From Clostridiales bacterium (GTDB taxonomy: Bacteria; Bacillota; Dethiobacteria; Dethiobacterales; Dethiobacteraceae), in assembly GCA_018335855.1 (NCBI GenBank), contig JAGXRM010000012.1, positions 1-40,371 of the forward strand: a stretch of 40,371 nucleotides of DNA. Direction: 5' to 3'. Under the pieces are notes generated by a model. The model was not told the origin of the DNA, did no database searches, and saw only the letters and a program-made list of their open reading frames with translations. Position 1 is the stretch's first letter; each line of letters begins with the position of its first letter. The position numbers and the translations under genes were made by a program. This document shows, one piece after another, positions 7,954-14,662 of the stretch.

Positions 7954-8679
7954 TTGTTTTACGAAGTCTTGTCTGCCCACTATGACACTGTATTCCCGTT
8001 GGAACCGGGGAAAGTTACGTTTCTTGAGAAAGAGTTTCAGGCAAAGAATGCCCGTCGGATCTTGGATTTAGCATGCGGAACGGGTACCTATACTTTGGAA
8101 CTGGCTAAACTGGGTTTTGAAACATGGGGAACAGACTTGGAGCCTGGGATGATCGAACTGGCCCAACGCAAGGCAACCCTAGAACAATCTGCGGCGAAGT
8201 TTGCTGTTGGTGATATGCGTGAACCGGAAGGTCTGGGGATAAAGTTTGACGGCCTTTTATGTATAGGCAATTCACTGGCCCATCTTCTTGACATCAATGA
8301 TGTCACGCAGGCTCTGCGTGGTATGTATAACGTTTTGCATGTTGGAGGTGTAGCCGTTTTACAGACAGTAAACTTTGACAGGATTCTTGCCGCGGGTGAT
8401 ACACAATTACCTCTGATAGAACGGGAAGGATTGCGCTTTGTTCGGACTTATCGGCCACGCAGTGAAGAGCGTCTGGTCTTTGACTCGGTACTCGAGGTAA
8501 GCGAGCACGGCAAACCCAGGCGCTATGAAAACAGTGTCGAGCTGCGGCCAATTCGTTGCCATGATTTAGAACAGTGGCTACATCAGGCTGGGTTCTCTAC
8601 AGTGAGAACCTACGGAGATTTTAAGTACAGTGAGTTTACAGCGAAATCACAGGCTACGGTGATGATAGCGGAGAAATAG
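7954..8679 (+). CDS. Class I SAM-dependent methyltransferase
   Basis: A small-molecule type SAM methyltransferase of 241 aa with the Rossmann glycine motif LDLACGTGTY near residues 36-45, the acidic ribose-binding segment TDLEPGMIELA around 61-71, and VGDMREPEG further on. The substrate is unknown. The start is TTG at 7954 with AAGGAGG seven bases upstream, and a clear promoter precedes it. It is a single-gene unit ended by a strong hairpin. It sits at the left border of the higher-GC core region, just outside the mobile-element remnants. Confidence 0.85.
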   Translation: MFYEVLSAHYDTVFPLEPGKVTFLEKEFQAKNARRILDLACGTGTYTLELAKLGFETWGTDLEPGMIELAQRKATLEQSAAKFAVGDMREPEGLGIKFDGLLCIGNSLAHLLDINDVTQALRGMYNVLHVGGVAVLQTVNFDRILAAGDTQLPLIEREGLRFVRTYRPRSEERLVFDSVLEVSEHGKPRRYENSVELRPIRCHDLEQWLHQAGFSTVRTYGDFKYSEFTAKSQATVMIAEK

Positions 8680-8687
8680 AAAAAGCG

Positions 8688-8714
8688 AAAGGCACCTTGT
8701 ATACAGGTGCCTTT
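8688..8714 (+). terminator. Rho-independent terminator
   Basis: A perfect 10-bp stem (AAAGGCACCT / AGGTGCCTTT) begins nine bases after the methyltransferase stop, followed by TTTGTTGTA. It faces the end of the leftward symporter remnant at 8731 and may serve both. Confidence 0.85.
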
Positions 8715-8730
8715 GTTGTATTATCCGGCT

Positions 8731-9372
8731 CTATGATGAAACTTTGTTAAATGTTTTCTTCAAGTGCACAACTGAAGGTTTCTGTGTAAAAAGAGAAACA
8801 GTTACGAGGACTATGGCTGCTGCAGGTAGCGAGTAAATAAGCGGGTCAATGTGTGTCCAAGGAAACGGCAGTAAGGTGGCTCTCCCGAAAATGCGGCTTA
8901 CCAGGCCTACAGCGACGGCCTCTTGCTCATGCAGCAAGATATAACCCAGGCCACTGACAATACTGCCGGTAACAGTACTGGCCAAAGCGCCAGCCTTGGT
9001 GGCCGCTGGCCAGAACAGAGTAGCAATGAGTGTGGGTAGGAAGCTGGCGGCGCAAATCCCGAACCAAAAGGCTGTAGCCCGGGCAATTATGCCTGCGGGG
9101 AGGATATATGCTAAAATGATGGCTGCTCCCAGTGATAAAAGTATCCCCAGTTTCGCCCAAAAACGGGTGGATGCGCCGGGAATAAGCCGGTCCACTCCCA
9201 ATGTTTCCACGATATCACGGGCGAAGGCTGCTCCCTGGACATGGAGCAGGGATGAGAGGGTAGAAATCGCAGCGGAGAGCAATGTTAACATGAAAAAGTA
9301 AAGAAACCATGACGGCATAATCTGCAGAGCAAGGCAAACAACTGATAACCATAGATAAATGGTACCCCTCAA
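8731..9372 (-). pseudogene. 5'-truncated sodium:solute symporter (SSS family)
   Basis: About 210 residues matching the C-terminal part of SSS-family permeases, including the conserved helix STLSSLLHVQGAAFARDI (around residues 37-54) and several hydrophobic membrane spans. The family is usually about 500 aa, so roughly the first half is missing. The apparent TTG start has no ribosome site. At about 9365-9371 the sequence passes directly into the remnant of an IS200/IS605 tnpB on the other strand, which marks a deletion junction. A T-box leader in the correct orientation lies 270 bases upstream and may once have controlled this gene. No functional transporter is expected. Confidence 0.8.
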
Positions 9373-9526
9373 GTAAGCTTTGCCATTGTTGCGGCAAAAA
9401 AATAACCAGTTATCTCTTAGATAAAGGACATGGACATGTCAACGATGTGGAACCACCTTAGATCGGGACGTAAACGCCGCCATCAATATAAAGCTTGAAG
9501 GATGCAGAATACTTGGTATTACCTAG
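9371..9526 (+). pseudogene. tnpB: tnpB 3' remnant of an IS200/IS605-type element
   Basis: Only the C-terminal end of the RNA-guided nuclease TnpB is left. The zinc-finger pairs can be read as SKLCHCCGKK and, after a frameshift and a stop, RTWTCQRCGT. The final RuvC motif follows as LDRDVNAAINIKLEGCRI, ending at TAG 9524-9526. The start and most of the gene are gone, cut at the junction with the symporter remnant. The element's right-end hairpin follows downstream. No tnpA is present. Confidence 0.78.
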
Positions 9527-9589
9527 TGTGATAAGAACCGTTGGGCGAACGGGGATAGCTTGGTAATAATATCAGCACTAGCTGATACG

Positions 9590-9633
9590 TCCCAAGAAGC
9601 CCCCACCTCTTATAGGTGGTGGGAGTACGTCAC
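9590..9633 (+). mobile_element. Right end / omega-RNA 3' hairpin of the IS200/IS605-type remnant
   Basis: The segment AGAAGCCCCCACCTCTTATA followed by GGTGGTGGGAG and a CGTCAC tail is the typical subterminal hairpin at the right end of IS605-type elements. There it also forms the 3' end of the TnpB guide RNA. It lies directly against the T-box terminator (from 9638), so the element inserted just downstream of that leader. Bases 9527-9589 would be the rest of the omega-RNA region. Confidence 0.7.
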
Positions 9634-9637
9634 AAAC

Positions 9638-9895
9638 AAAAACTCCCCTGTCCAGAAAGGACGGGGGAGAATCCCGCGGTACCACCTTAGTTGAATGCAA
9701 ACGCATTCCGGCTTTAATCGGGTACGGAAGTTATCGATACCCTATTCATATAACGGTGAAAACCGCCGCCACCTACTCAGTTTCAGTGCGGAGCTCAGGG
9801 GTGAACCTCGATAAACCGTAACCGCCGGGCTTACACCATTCCCGGCTCGCTGAATGTTCGTGTTTTATCCAACTTCCCCATCATTGCCTGTTAAA
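9638..9895 (-). ncRNA. Orphan T-box riboswitch leader
   Basis: On the minus strand the 14-base T-box core AAGGTGGTACCGCG (9688-9675) is followed by an intrinsic terminator (stem CTCCCC-GTCC / GGAC-GGGGAG at 9669-9643, then TTTTT). Upstream, to about 9895, there is stem I-like sequence with GGTGTAAGCCCGG and CCCCTGAGC segments. T-boxes sense uncharged tRNA and control an aminoacyl-tRNA synthetase, biosynthetic or transport gene. Here the next thing downstream is an IS605-type remnant and a truncated symporter, so the controlled gene is lost. The specifier might be TTC (Phe), just before ACCCCTGAG, but this is a weak reading. Confidence 0.88.
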
Positions 9896-9949
9896 CCATG
9901 TATTGTTTATTTTTATTAAAATAACGGTGATAACATGTCAAAAAATGTT

Positions 9950-10240
9950 CTAGTATCTGTTCTGGAAACAGCTGCGACAATATACAGGACGATCGTTGGT
10001 GGGATTGAAGGGAACTTCAGTTTCCACACCGCAGGCCGAACAAGTTACAGTATACATGCGACGCTCCGAGCGTCCACCACCACCACCGTTACCGCGTTGT
10101 TTGCGGGCGGAGCGGCAGGAAGGGCAACGGACGGGTTCATTTTCAAACCCTTTTTCTGCATAAAATTCCTGTTCACCTGTTGTAAATACAAAATCCTCGT
10201 TGCAATCGCGACAGCTTAAAGTCTTGTCCTCAAAAGCCAT
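9950..10240 (-). CDS. Small zinc-ribbon protein
   Basis: A 96-residue protein with six visible CxxC-type cysteine pairs or partial pairs: CRDC (10-13), CPSC near 39-42, CSAC and CRSC in the C-terminal half, joined by a glycine-rich linker (GNGGGGGRSERRMYTVTC). This is the layout of the probable zinc-binding zf-trcl family found across Firmicutes, whose role is unknown; nucleic-acid binding is a guess. The start ATG follows AAAGGAGG at good spacing. It appears monocistronic, lying between the orphan T-box leader and the divergent EamA transporter gene. Confidence 0.8.
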   Translation of the reverse strand: MAFEDKTLSCRDCNEDFVFTTGEQEFYAEKGFENEPVRCPSCRSARKQRGNGGGGGRSERRMYTVTCSACGVETEVPFNPTNDRPVYCRSCFQNRY

Positions 10241-10462
10241 AAAAAAACCTCCTTTGTTTTGGCACCCTGTTCCCCGGACCGTGGCACTGAAATCTAACCA
10301 ACCAACAAAGGAGTATAGATTCCCATTAACCTTTCTGAGAAAACAGTGGTAAATACATTATACACTCTCAGCATAAAAAAATGCAAACAAAAAATCCTCG
10401 ATATTACAGGGATTTCGAGTATAATAGTCCTGTATGGTATTTTTGCGAAACGGGGGAAGAAC

Positions 10463-11365
10463 ATGAACAATCAAATGAAAGGTTTTCTGTTAGTGTTCCT
10501 CTCCGCGGCAGGGTTTGGTTCCATGCCTGTGTTAGCCCGTGTTGCGTACCAGGACGGTGCAAATATGTACGAACTTCTAACCGCGCGTTTTGTTGTGGCC
10601 TGGGCTGTACTGGCTGTTTATCTCTGGATTAAAAAACCCCGCAGGATACTCACGAAAAAAGAACGGGGTGGAGCAATCCTTATGGGGCTTTGCGGCTATT
10701 CAGTCGCATCACTCTGTTTTTTTAGTGCTCTGCAACGTATTTCAGCACCACTTGCGTCCATTTTTCTATATACATATCCTACATTTGTTACCGGCCTCTC
10801 TGCTCTGATCGGTATGGAAAAAATGGACCGTGTAAAGGCCGGAGCTTTGCTCATTTCTTTTTTGGGAATTTTTCTCATACTGGGCTCTTCGTTTTCCTCG
10901 ATTGATATAGGGGGAGTCGCTTTGGCAATTGCAGCGGCTATCCTTTATTCTGCCTATGTATTGCTGGGCAACTGGACTCTCCGTGACGCTCCGCTCACAG
11001 CGGCCACAATGTGGATTTCTCTGGCGGCCGCGTCCGGAATCGGCGGATATGGTTTCCTTTCCGGCCAATTATCATTTCAGTTTGGAATGAACGCCTGGCT
11101 TGCCATAGCCGGACTCGCTATATTTTCCACCGTTGCCGCTATTGTGGCTTTTCTTCGCGGCATTGTCTTGGTGGGAGCATCACGTGCCAGCATTATCAGT
11201 ACATTTGAGCCACTAATTACAGTGGTTCTGGCGGCCGTTTTTCTTTCCGAAGTTCTAGGGGTCGTACAACTCCTGGGGGGATTTTTAATTTTGGCATCTG
11301 CTATTTTAGTCAATAGAACAAAAAAAGAAGATGTTAAAAAAGTAGCTACCAATATATCCATATAA
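10463..11365 (+). CDS. EamA/DMT-superfamily transporter
   Basis: A 300-residue integral membrane protein with about ten hydrophobic segments in two repeated halves, as in EamA drug/metabolite exporters (first span GFLLVFLSAAGFGSMPVLAR, and a repeat ending in EPLITVVLAAVFLSEVLGVV typical of the second EamA unit). The substrate is unknown. The frame extends upstream to a GTG at 10346, but GGGGGAAG precedes the ATG at 10463 and the upstream residues are not membrane-like, so the later start is chosen. It is followed by an independent start for the PcrB-like gene 127 bases downstream. Confidence 0.85.
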   Translation: MNNQMKGFLLVFLSAAGFGSMPVLARVAYQDGANMYELLTARFVVAWAVLAVYLWIKKPRRILTKKERGGAILMGLCGYSVASLCFFSALQRISAPLASIFLYTYPTFVTGLSALIGMEKMDRVKAGALLISFLGIFLILGSSFSSIDIGGVALAIAAAILYSAYVLLGNWTLRDAPLTAATMWISLAAASGIGGYGFLSGQLSFQFGMNAWLAIAGLAIFSTVAAIVAFLRGIVLVGASRASIISTFEPLITVVLAAVFLSEVLGVVQLLGGFLILASAILVNRTKKEDVKKVATNISI

Positions 11366-11492
11366 GAGAAAGACGCTTCACGGAGCAATGCGTTGAGGAG
11401 AATATCAATAGTTTCCTGTACACCATTGTTGAAAACATAAGTGATTTTGGGCTATAATGAGACTAAATCATTTTTATATAGGAAGTGTTTTT

Positions 11493-12230
11493 ATGCATGT
11501 CCGTAGCATTCTGGATGAAATCATCACGCATCGTCCGGCACATCTGACTCTCATTGATCCTGTCAAGCAGTCTCCGGCCAGAGCCAGCGAGATTGCAGAA
11601 AATGCCGATAAGTTCGGAACCGACGGTTTCCTTGTAGGTGGTTCAAGCGGCGTTTATCAGGCAAATCTTTCTGAAACTGTCGATGCTGTTAAACGTGTCA
11701 GTAAAAAGCCGGTTATATTTTTTCCCGGCCAGGATAAAGCGTACAGTCTAAGTTTTGATGCCATGCTTTACCTGTCCCTTTTAAATTCAAGAAACGTAAA
11801 GTACGTAATCCGTTCACAGGCAGAAAGTGCCCTTCTTTTAAAAAAATTAAATGTAGAAGTCCTTTCCACAGGATATATAATCGTCTCTCCAGGCATGCGT
11901 GCCGGGGATGTGGGAGAAGTGGACCTTATCAGACGTGAAGATATCTGGGTTGCCAACGGATATGCAGCCGCCGCCGAAATGTTAGGCTTCAACTATCTTT
12001 ATCTGGAATGTGGCAGCGGGTCTCCCGTTACCGTACCTCCGGAAATGGTGCGAGCAGTGAAAAAAACAGTAGATATGCCTGTGATTGTCGGCGGTGGAAT
12101 CCGGACTGCAGGTGTTGCCAGGCAATTGATTGCAGCCGGTGCCGATATCCTTGTTACCGGTACGGTGGTAGAAAGGCACGAGTATAAGCAGCGGTTGTCT
12201 GAAATTATAACAGCGGTACATTCTGCATGA
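11493..12230 (+). CDS. pcrB: PcrB/GGGP synthase-like prenyltransferase
   Basis: A TIM-barrel protein of 245 aa. The family joins a polyprenyl diphosphate to sn-glycerol-1-phosphate, giving an archaeal-type ether lipid precursor: heptaprenylglyceryl phosphate in Bacillus, geranylgeranylglyceryl phosphate in archaea. Visible hallmarks are LTLIDPVKQ near the N-terminus, VGGSSGVY, YLECGSGSPV and the phosphate-binding VGGGIRTAG plus ILVTGTVVE at the C-terminus. An ATG at 11493 preceded by AGGAAG is preferred over an in-frame ATG at 11457. Its TGA overlaps the ATG of the acyltransferase gene (ATGA at 12227-12230), so the two are probably co-translated. In Bacillus the product is dephosphorylated and acetylated, which fits that neighbour. 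Confidence 0.85.
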   Translation: MHVRSILDEIITHRPAHLTLIDPVKQSPARASEIAENADKFGTDGFLVGGSSGVYQANLSETVDAVKRVSKKPVIFFPGQDKAYSLSFDAMLYLSLLNSRNVKYVIRSQAESALLLKKLNVEVLSTGYIIVSPGMRAGDVGEVDLIRREDIWVANGYAAAAEMLGFNYLYLECGSGSPVTVPPEMVRAVKKTVDMPVIVGGGIRTAGVARQLIAAGADILVTGTVVERHEYKQRLSEIITAVHSA

Positions 12231-12736
12231 GGAACATCACAAAACATTCACTGCCCGGTCCGAAAAACTCCCTATGCTACTGGACTCAACTCGTTTCCCC
12301 GCTACGGGTATACTTTAATTTTTTTGTTATTTATACGTGTCGCATTATTCCATCGTTGCGCTTAAAGAATATGCTATACCGCCTGGTGGGAATTAAAATA
12401 GGTAAAAACGCCCGCGTTGGTCTGATGGCGTTTTTTGACCCGTTCTTTCCCCACTTGATTACCGTGGGCGACAATGCCATCATTGGCTTCCAGACCACCA
12501 TCCTCGCTCATGAATTTCTTATTAACGAATGGGCTACCGGCGAAGTCATCATCGGCCAAGATGTCATGATCGGTGCCAATTCCACTATCCTAGCCGGCGT
12601 GGAAATCGGCGACGGTGCCATCGTCTCCGCCTGCTCCCTGGTTAACCAACATGTACCCCCCAACACATTCGTCTGCGGCGTCCCCGCCAAACCCCGGTTA
12701 GAGGTAGATGATGATGCCAGCTGCGGCGGAGAGTAA
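12227..12736 (+). CDS. Left-handed beta-helix (hexapeptide) acyltransferase
   Basis: A 169-residue acyltransferase of the LbH/maltose O-acetyltransferase group. It has an N-terminal hydrophobic segment (VYFNFFVIYTCRIIPSLRLK), then hexapeptide-repeat coils (VGIKIGKNARVG, ITVGDNAIIGF, VIIGQDVMIGANSTILAGVE, IGDGAIVSA) and the usual tail GVPAKPR. The His in ILAHEF is a plausible catalytic residue. The start overlaps the pcrB stop by four bases. Acetylation of the dephosphorylated heptaprenylglycerol is the obvious hypothesis; a sugar substrate is equally allowed by the fold. Its 3' end overlaps the convergent chromate-transporter gene by 39 bases. Confidence 0.82.
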   Translation: MRNITKHSLPGPKNSLCYWTQLVSPLRVYFNFFVIYTCRIIPSLRLKNMLYRLVGIKIGKNARVGLMAFFDPFFPHLITVGDNAIIGFQTTILAHEFLINEWATGEVIIGQDVMIGANSTILAGVEIGDGAIVSACSLVNQHVPPNTFVCGVPAKPRLEVDDDASCGGE

Positions 12737-13219
12737 CAGGACAACAATGGGGTGGAGGCGGGTTTTGAGTAGTATTATGAACACTACGGTTCCGATAGCG
12801 ATGGAAGTTGGATCGAGTAGGGATGCGCGGCCGACGAAGACGGCGGCCCCGATGATTAGTGCAACAACCGCCGGACGAAGGCCGCTGAAGGCAGCCTTGA
12901 CCCAGTTATTTTCATAAAAACGGGCCAACAGGCTGGCGGCTATAACCATCAGCACCAACGAAGGGGTAACAACGCCAGCTGTGGCCAGCACGGCTCCTAA
13001 GAACCCTCCGGTACGGAAGCCGATAAATGTAGCAGAGTTGATTGCTACCGGGCCCGGCGTCATCTCCGCGACAGCCAGAATATCCACAAACTCCGGTAAG
13101 GTTAACCAGCCGTGATTCTCGATGATTTCTTTTTGAATCAACGGAAGCATCACATAGCCGCCGCCGATACTAAAAAGACCGATTTTAAGAAATGCCAGGT
13201 AAAGTTCGAAGAGAATCAT
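12698..13219 (-). CDS. chrA: Chromate transporter half-protein (CHR domain), second gene
   Basis: A 173-residue membrane protein with one CHR domain: FLKIGLFSIGGGYVMLPLIQ at the N-terminus, then EMTPGPVAINSATFIG and several hydrophobic spans. Short CHR proteins occur as adjacent pairs that assemble into one transporter of chromate (or another oxyanion); actual substrates are often untested. Its ATG overlaps the stop of the first half-gene (13216-13219), which indicates translational coupling. The 3' end overlaps the convergent acyltransferase gene. Confidence 0.85.
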   Translation of the reverse strand: MILFELYLAFLKIGLFSIGGGYVMLPLIQKEIIENHGWLTLPEFVDILAVAEMTPGPVAINSATFIGFRTGGFLGAVLATAGVVTPSLVLMVIAASLLARFYENNWVKAAFSGLRPAVVALIIGAAVFVGRASLLDPTSIAIGTVVFIILLKTRLHPIVVLLLSAAAGIIIYL

Positions 13220-13785
13220 TGTTTTTCCTCCTCCGGTGCGACCTGGCGGCAGGCAAGCCAGTGAAACAGGAGACCGAGCCCTGCGCCTAATAGAATAATA
13301 GCTACGGGATGAAAATCCAGAAACAGGGACAGAAGCAGGAAAGACACCATAAGTATGACGTTGCGGCGACGGGTAAATACCGGTTTGCCTATTTTTATTA
13401 CGGCAGCTGCTATGAGGGCGGCGATGGCCGGCCGGATACCGGCGAAGGCGGCCACAGCCACGGGGTGTTCTGTAAAGCGGGTAAAGAACATCGCTATGGT
13501 GAGGATGACAATAAATGAGGGTAACACCGCGCCTAGGAGCGCGGCAATCGCTCCCGGGAACCCCTGCAGTTTTTGACCGATAAAGACAGCTGAGTTAACA
13601 GCAACAGCTCCGGGAGAGGACTGGGCTACTGCCAGCACGTCAATGAACTCTTCATCATTGAGCCAATCCCGGTTTTCCACCACTTCTCTTTTGATGATAG
13701 GAAGCATGGCATATCCGCCCCCAAAAGTGGTTGCGCCGATTTTGAAAAAAGTTATAAATAACTCCCAATGCGCTTTATTATTCAA
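13216..13785 (-). CDS. chrA: Chromate transporter half-protein (CHR domain), first gene
   Basis: The partner of the downstream CHR gene, 189 aa: ITFFKIGATTFGGGYAMLPI, then AQSSPGAVAVNSAVFIG and multiple membrane spans ending in a VAIILLGAGLGLLFHW helix. The open frame runs back to 13947, but that extension overlaps the divergent cwlD gene. AGGAGG lies nine bases before a TTG at 13785, giving the usual short N-terminus (MNNKAHWELF), so that start is chosen. The two halves probably have opposite membrane orientation and work as a heterodimer. Confidence 0.85.
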   Translation of the reverse strand: MNNKAHWELFITFFKIGATTFGGGYAMLPIIKREVVENRDWLNDEEFIDVLAVAQSSPGAVAVNSAVFIGQKLQGFPGAIAALLGAVLPSFIVILTIAMFFTRFTEHPVAVAAFAGIRPAIAALIAAAVIKIGKPVFTRRRNVILMVSFLLLSLFLDFHPVAIILLGAGLGLLFHWLACRQVAPEEEKQ

Positions 13786-13849
13786 ATGGAAAGGCCTCCT
13801 GTACATATCCCCATCAGAGCGGACATAATTATTATGGGGAGGTATGTGT

Positions 13850-14575
13850 ATGCGCGTTGTCTTTGTTAGTTCACCGGCGCTGATAAAAACAATACGAATA
13901 TCCTGTGTTGCTCTGGTTCTGCTTGGCGCACTCTTCTTTGCCGGCATTTTTACAGCGAACTCCCGGGCTGTAACATCTACGGGGTTGCCTCTGTCCGGGA
14001 TAACAGTAGTAATAGACCCGGGCCACGGAGGATATGATCCCGGCGTTACTCGAGATAATATCGAAGAAAAAAATGTGGTGCTGGGGATTTCTTATGCATT
14101 GCGAGACTACCTCCAGACCGGTGGGGCAAGAGTTGTGATGACCCGTGAATCGGACCGGGATTTACTGGTGCTTCCCACCGCCGGGCCGAAAAAAAAGCAG
14201 GATATGAAGCACCGGTTATTTATTATTCATAGCGCGTCTCCCGATTTAGTCGTTAGTATTCACGCCAACGCTATTTCTGCCCCGCGTTGGCGGGGTGCCC
14301 AGGTTTTTTATAATGCTGACTGTGAGACAGGAAAGCGTTTGGCGGAATTGATTCAGACGGAGCTTGCTAACGTATTAAAAAATACTGACCGGCAGGCGAA
14401 GCCGGGGAATTACCTCATATTAAACGAAGCCGGTGTGCCCGCGGTATTAGTGGAGAGCGGATTTCTCTCCAATCCGGCAGAGCGGGAACTTCTCAGCGAC
14501 GAGGAGTACCAGTCTCAACTGGCCTGGGCTGTTTATCTGGGGATTACACGCTTCCTGAATACTCCATCGTCATGA
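13850..14575 (+). CDS. cwlD: N-acetylmuramoyl-L-alanine amidase CwlD
   Basis: Cleaves the amide between N-acetylmuramic acid and the peptide stem; CwlD does this during spore cortex formation to make muramic delta-lactam. The 241-residue protein has a membrane anchor or signal helix (VALVLLGALFFAGIF) and an Amidase_3 domain with the zinc ligands in DPGHGG and in VSIHAN, and the catalytic Glu in VLVESGFLSNPAE. GGGGAGG is seven bases before the ATG at 13850, which is preferred over the ATG six bases earlier. It is transcribed divergently from the chr pair and ends at a perfect palindromic terminator. It implies a spore-forming host. Confidence 0.88.
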   Translation: MRVVFVSSPALIKTIRISCVALVLLGALFFAGIFTANSRAVTSTGLPLSGITVVIDPGHGGYDPGVTRDNIEEKNVVLGISYALRDYLQTGGARVVMTRESDRDLLVLPTAGPKKKQDMKHRLFIIHSASPDLVVSIHANAISAPRWRGAQVFYNADCETGKRLAELIQTELANVLKNTDRQAKPGNYLILNEAGVPAVLVESGFLSNPAERELLSDEEYQSQLAWAVYLGITRFLNTPSS

Positions 14576-14632
14576 TTGATGCAGCTATATTATAGTATTC
14601 AATTCTCCCCGTGCAAGCAAAATCCTACAATT

Positions 14633-14662
14633 AAAAATAAACTCCCGCGGGAGTTTATTTTT
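14633..14662. terminator. Bidirectional terminator between cwlD and the P-type ATPase
   Basis: A perfect 15-bp palindrome (AAAAATAAACTCCCG / CGGGAGTTTATTTTT) with A and T runs at its outer ends, placed between two convergent genes. It overlaps the last codons of the leftward ATPase gene. Confidence 0.9.

Noticed and set aside
10346-10462. Upstream GTG start for the EamA transporter
   Set aside because: The added 39 residues are not membrane-like, and a purine-rich ribosome site stands in front of the ATG at 10463.
13786-13947. N-terminal extension of the first chromate-transporter gene
   Set aside because: It overlaps the divergent cwlD gene and lacks a ribosome site, whereas AGGAGG before the TTG at 13785 gives the normal CHR N-terminus.
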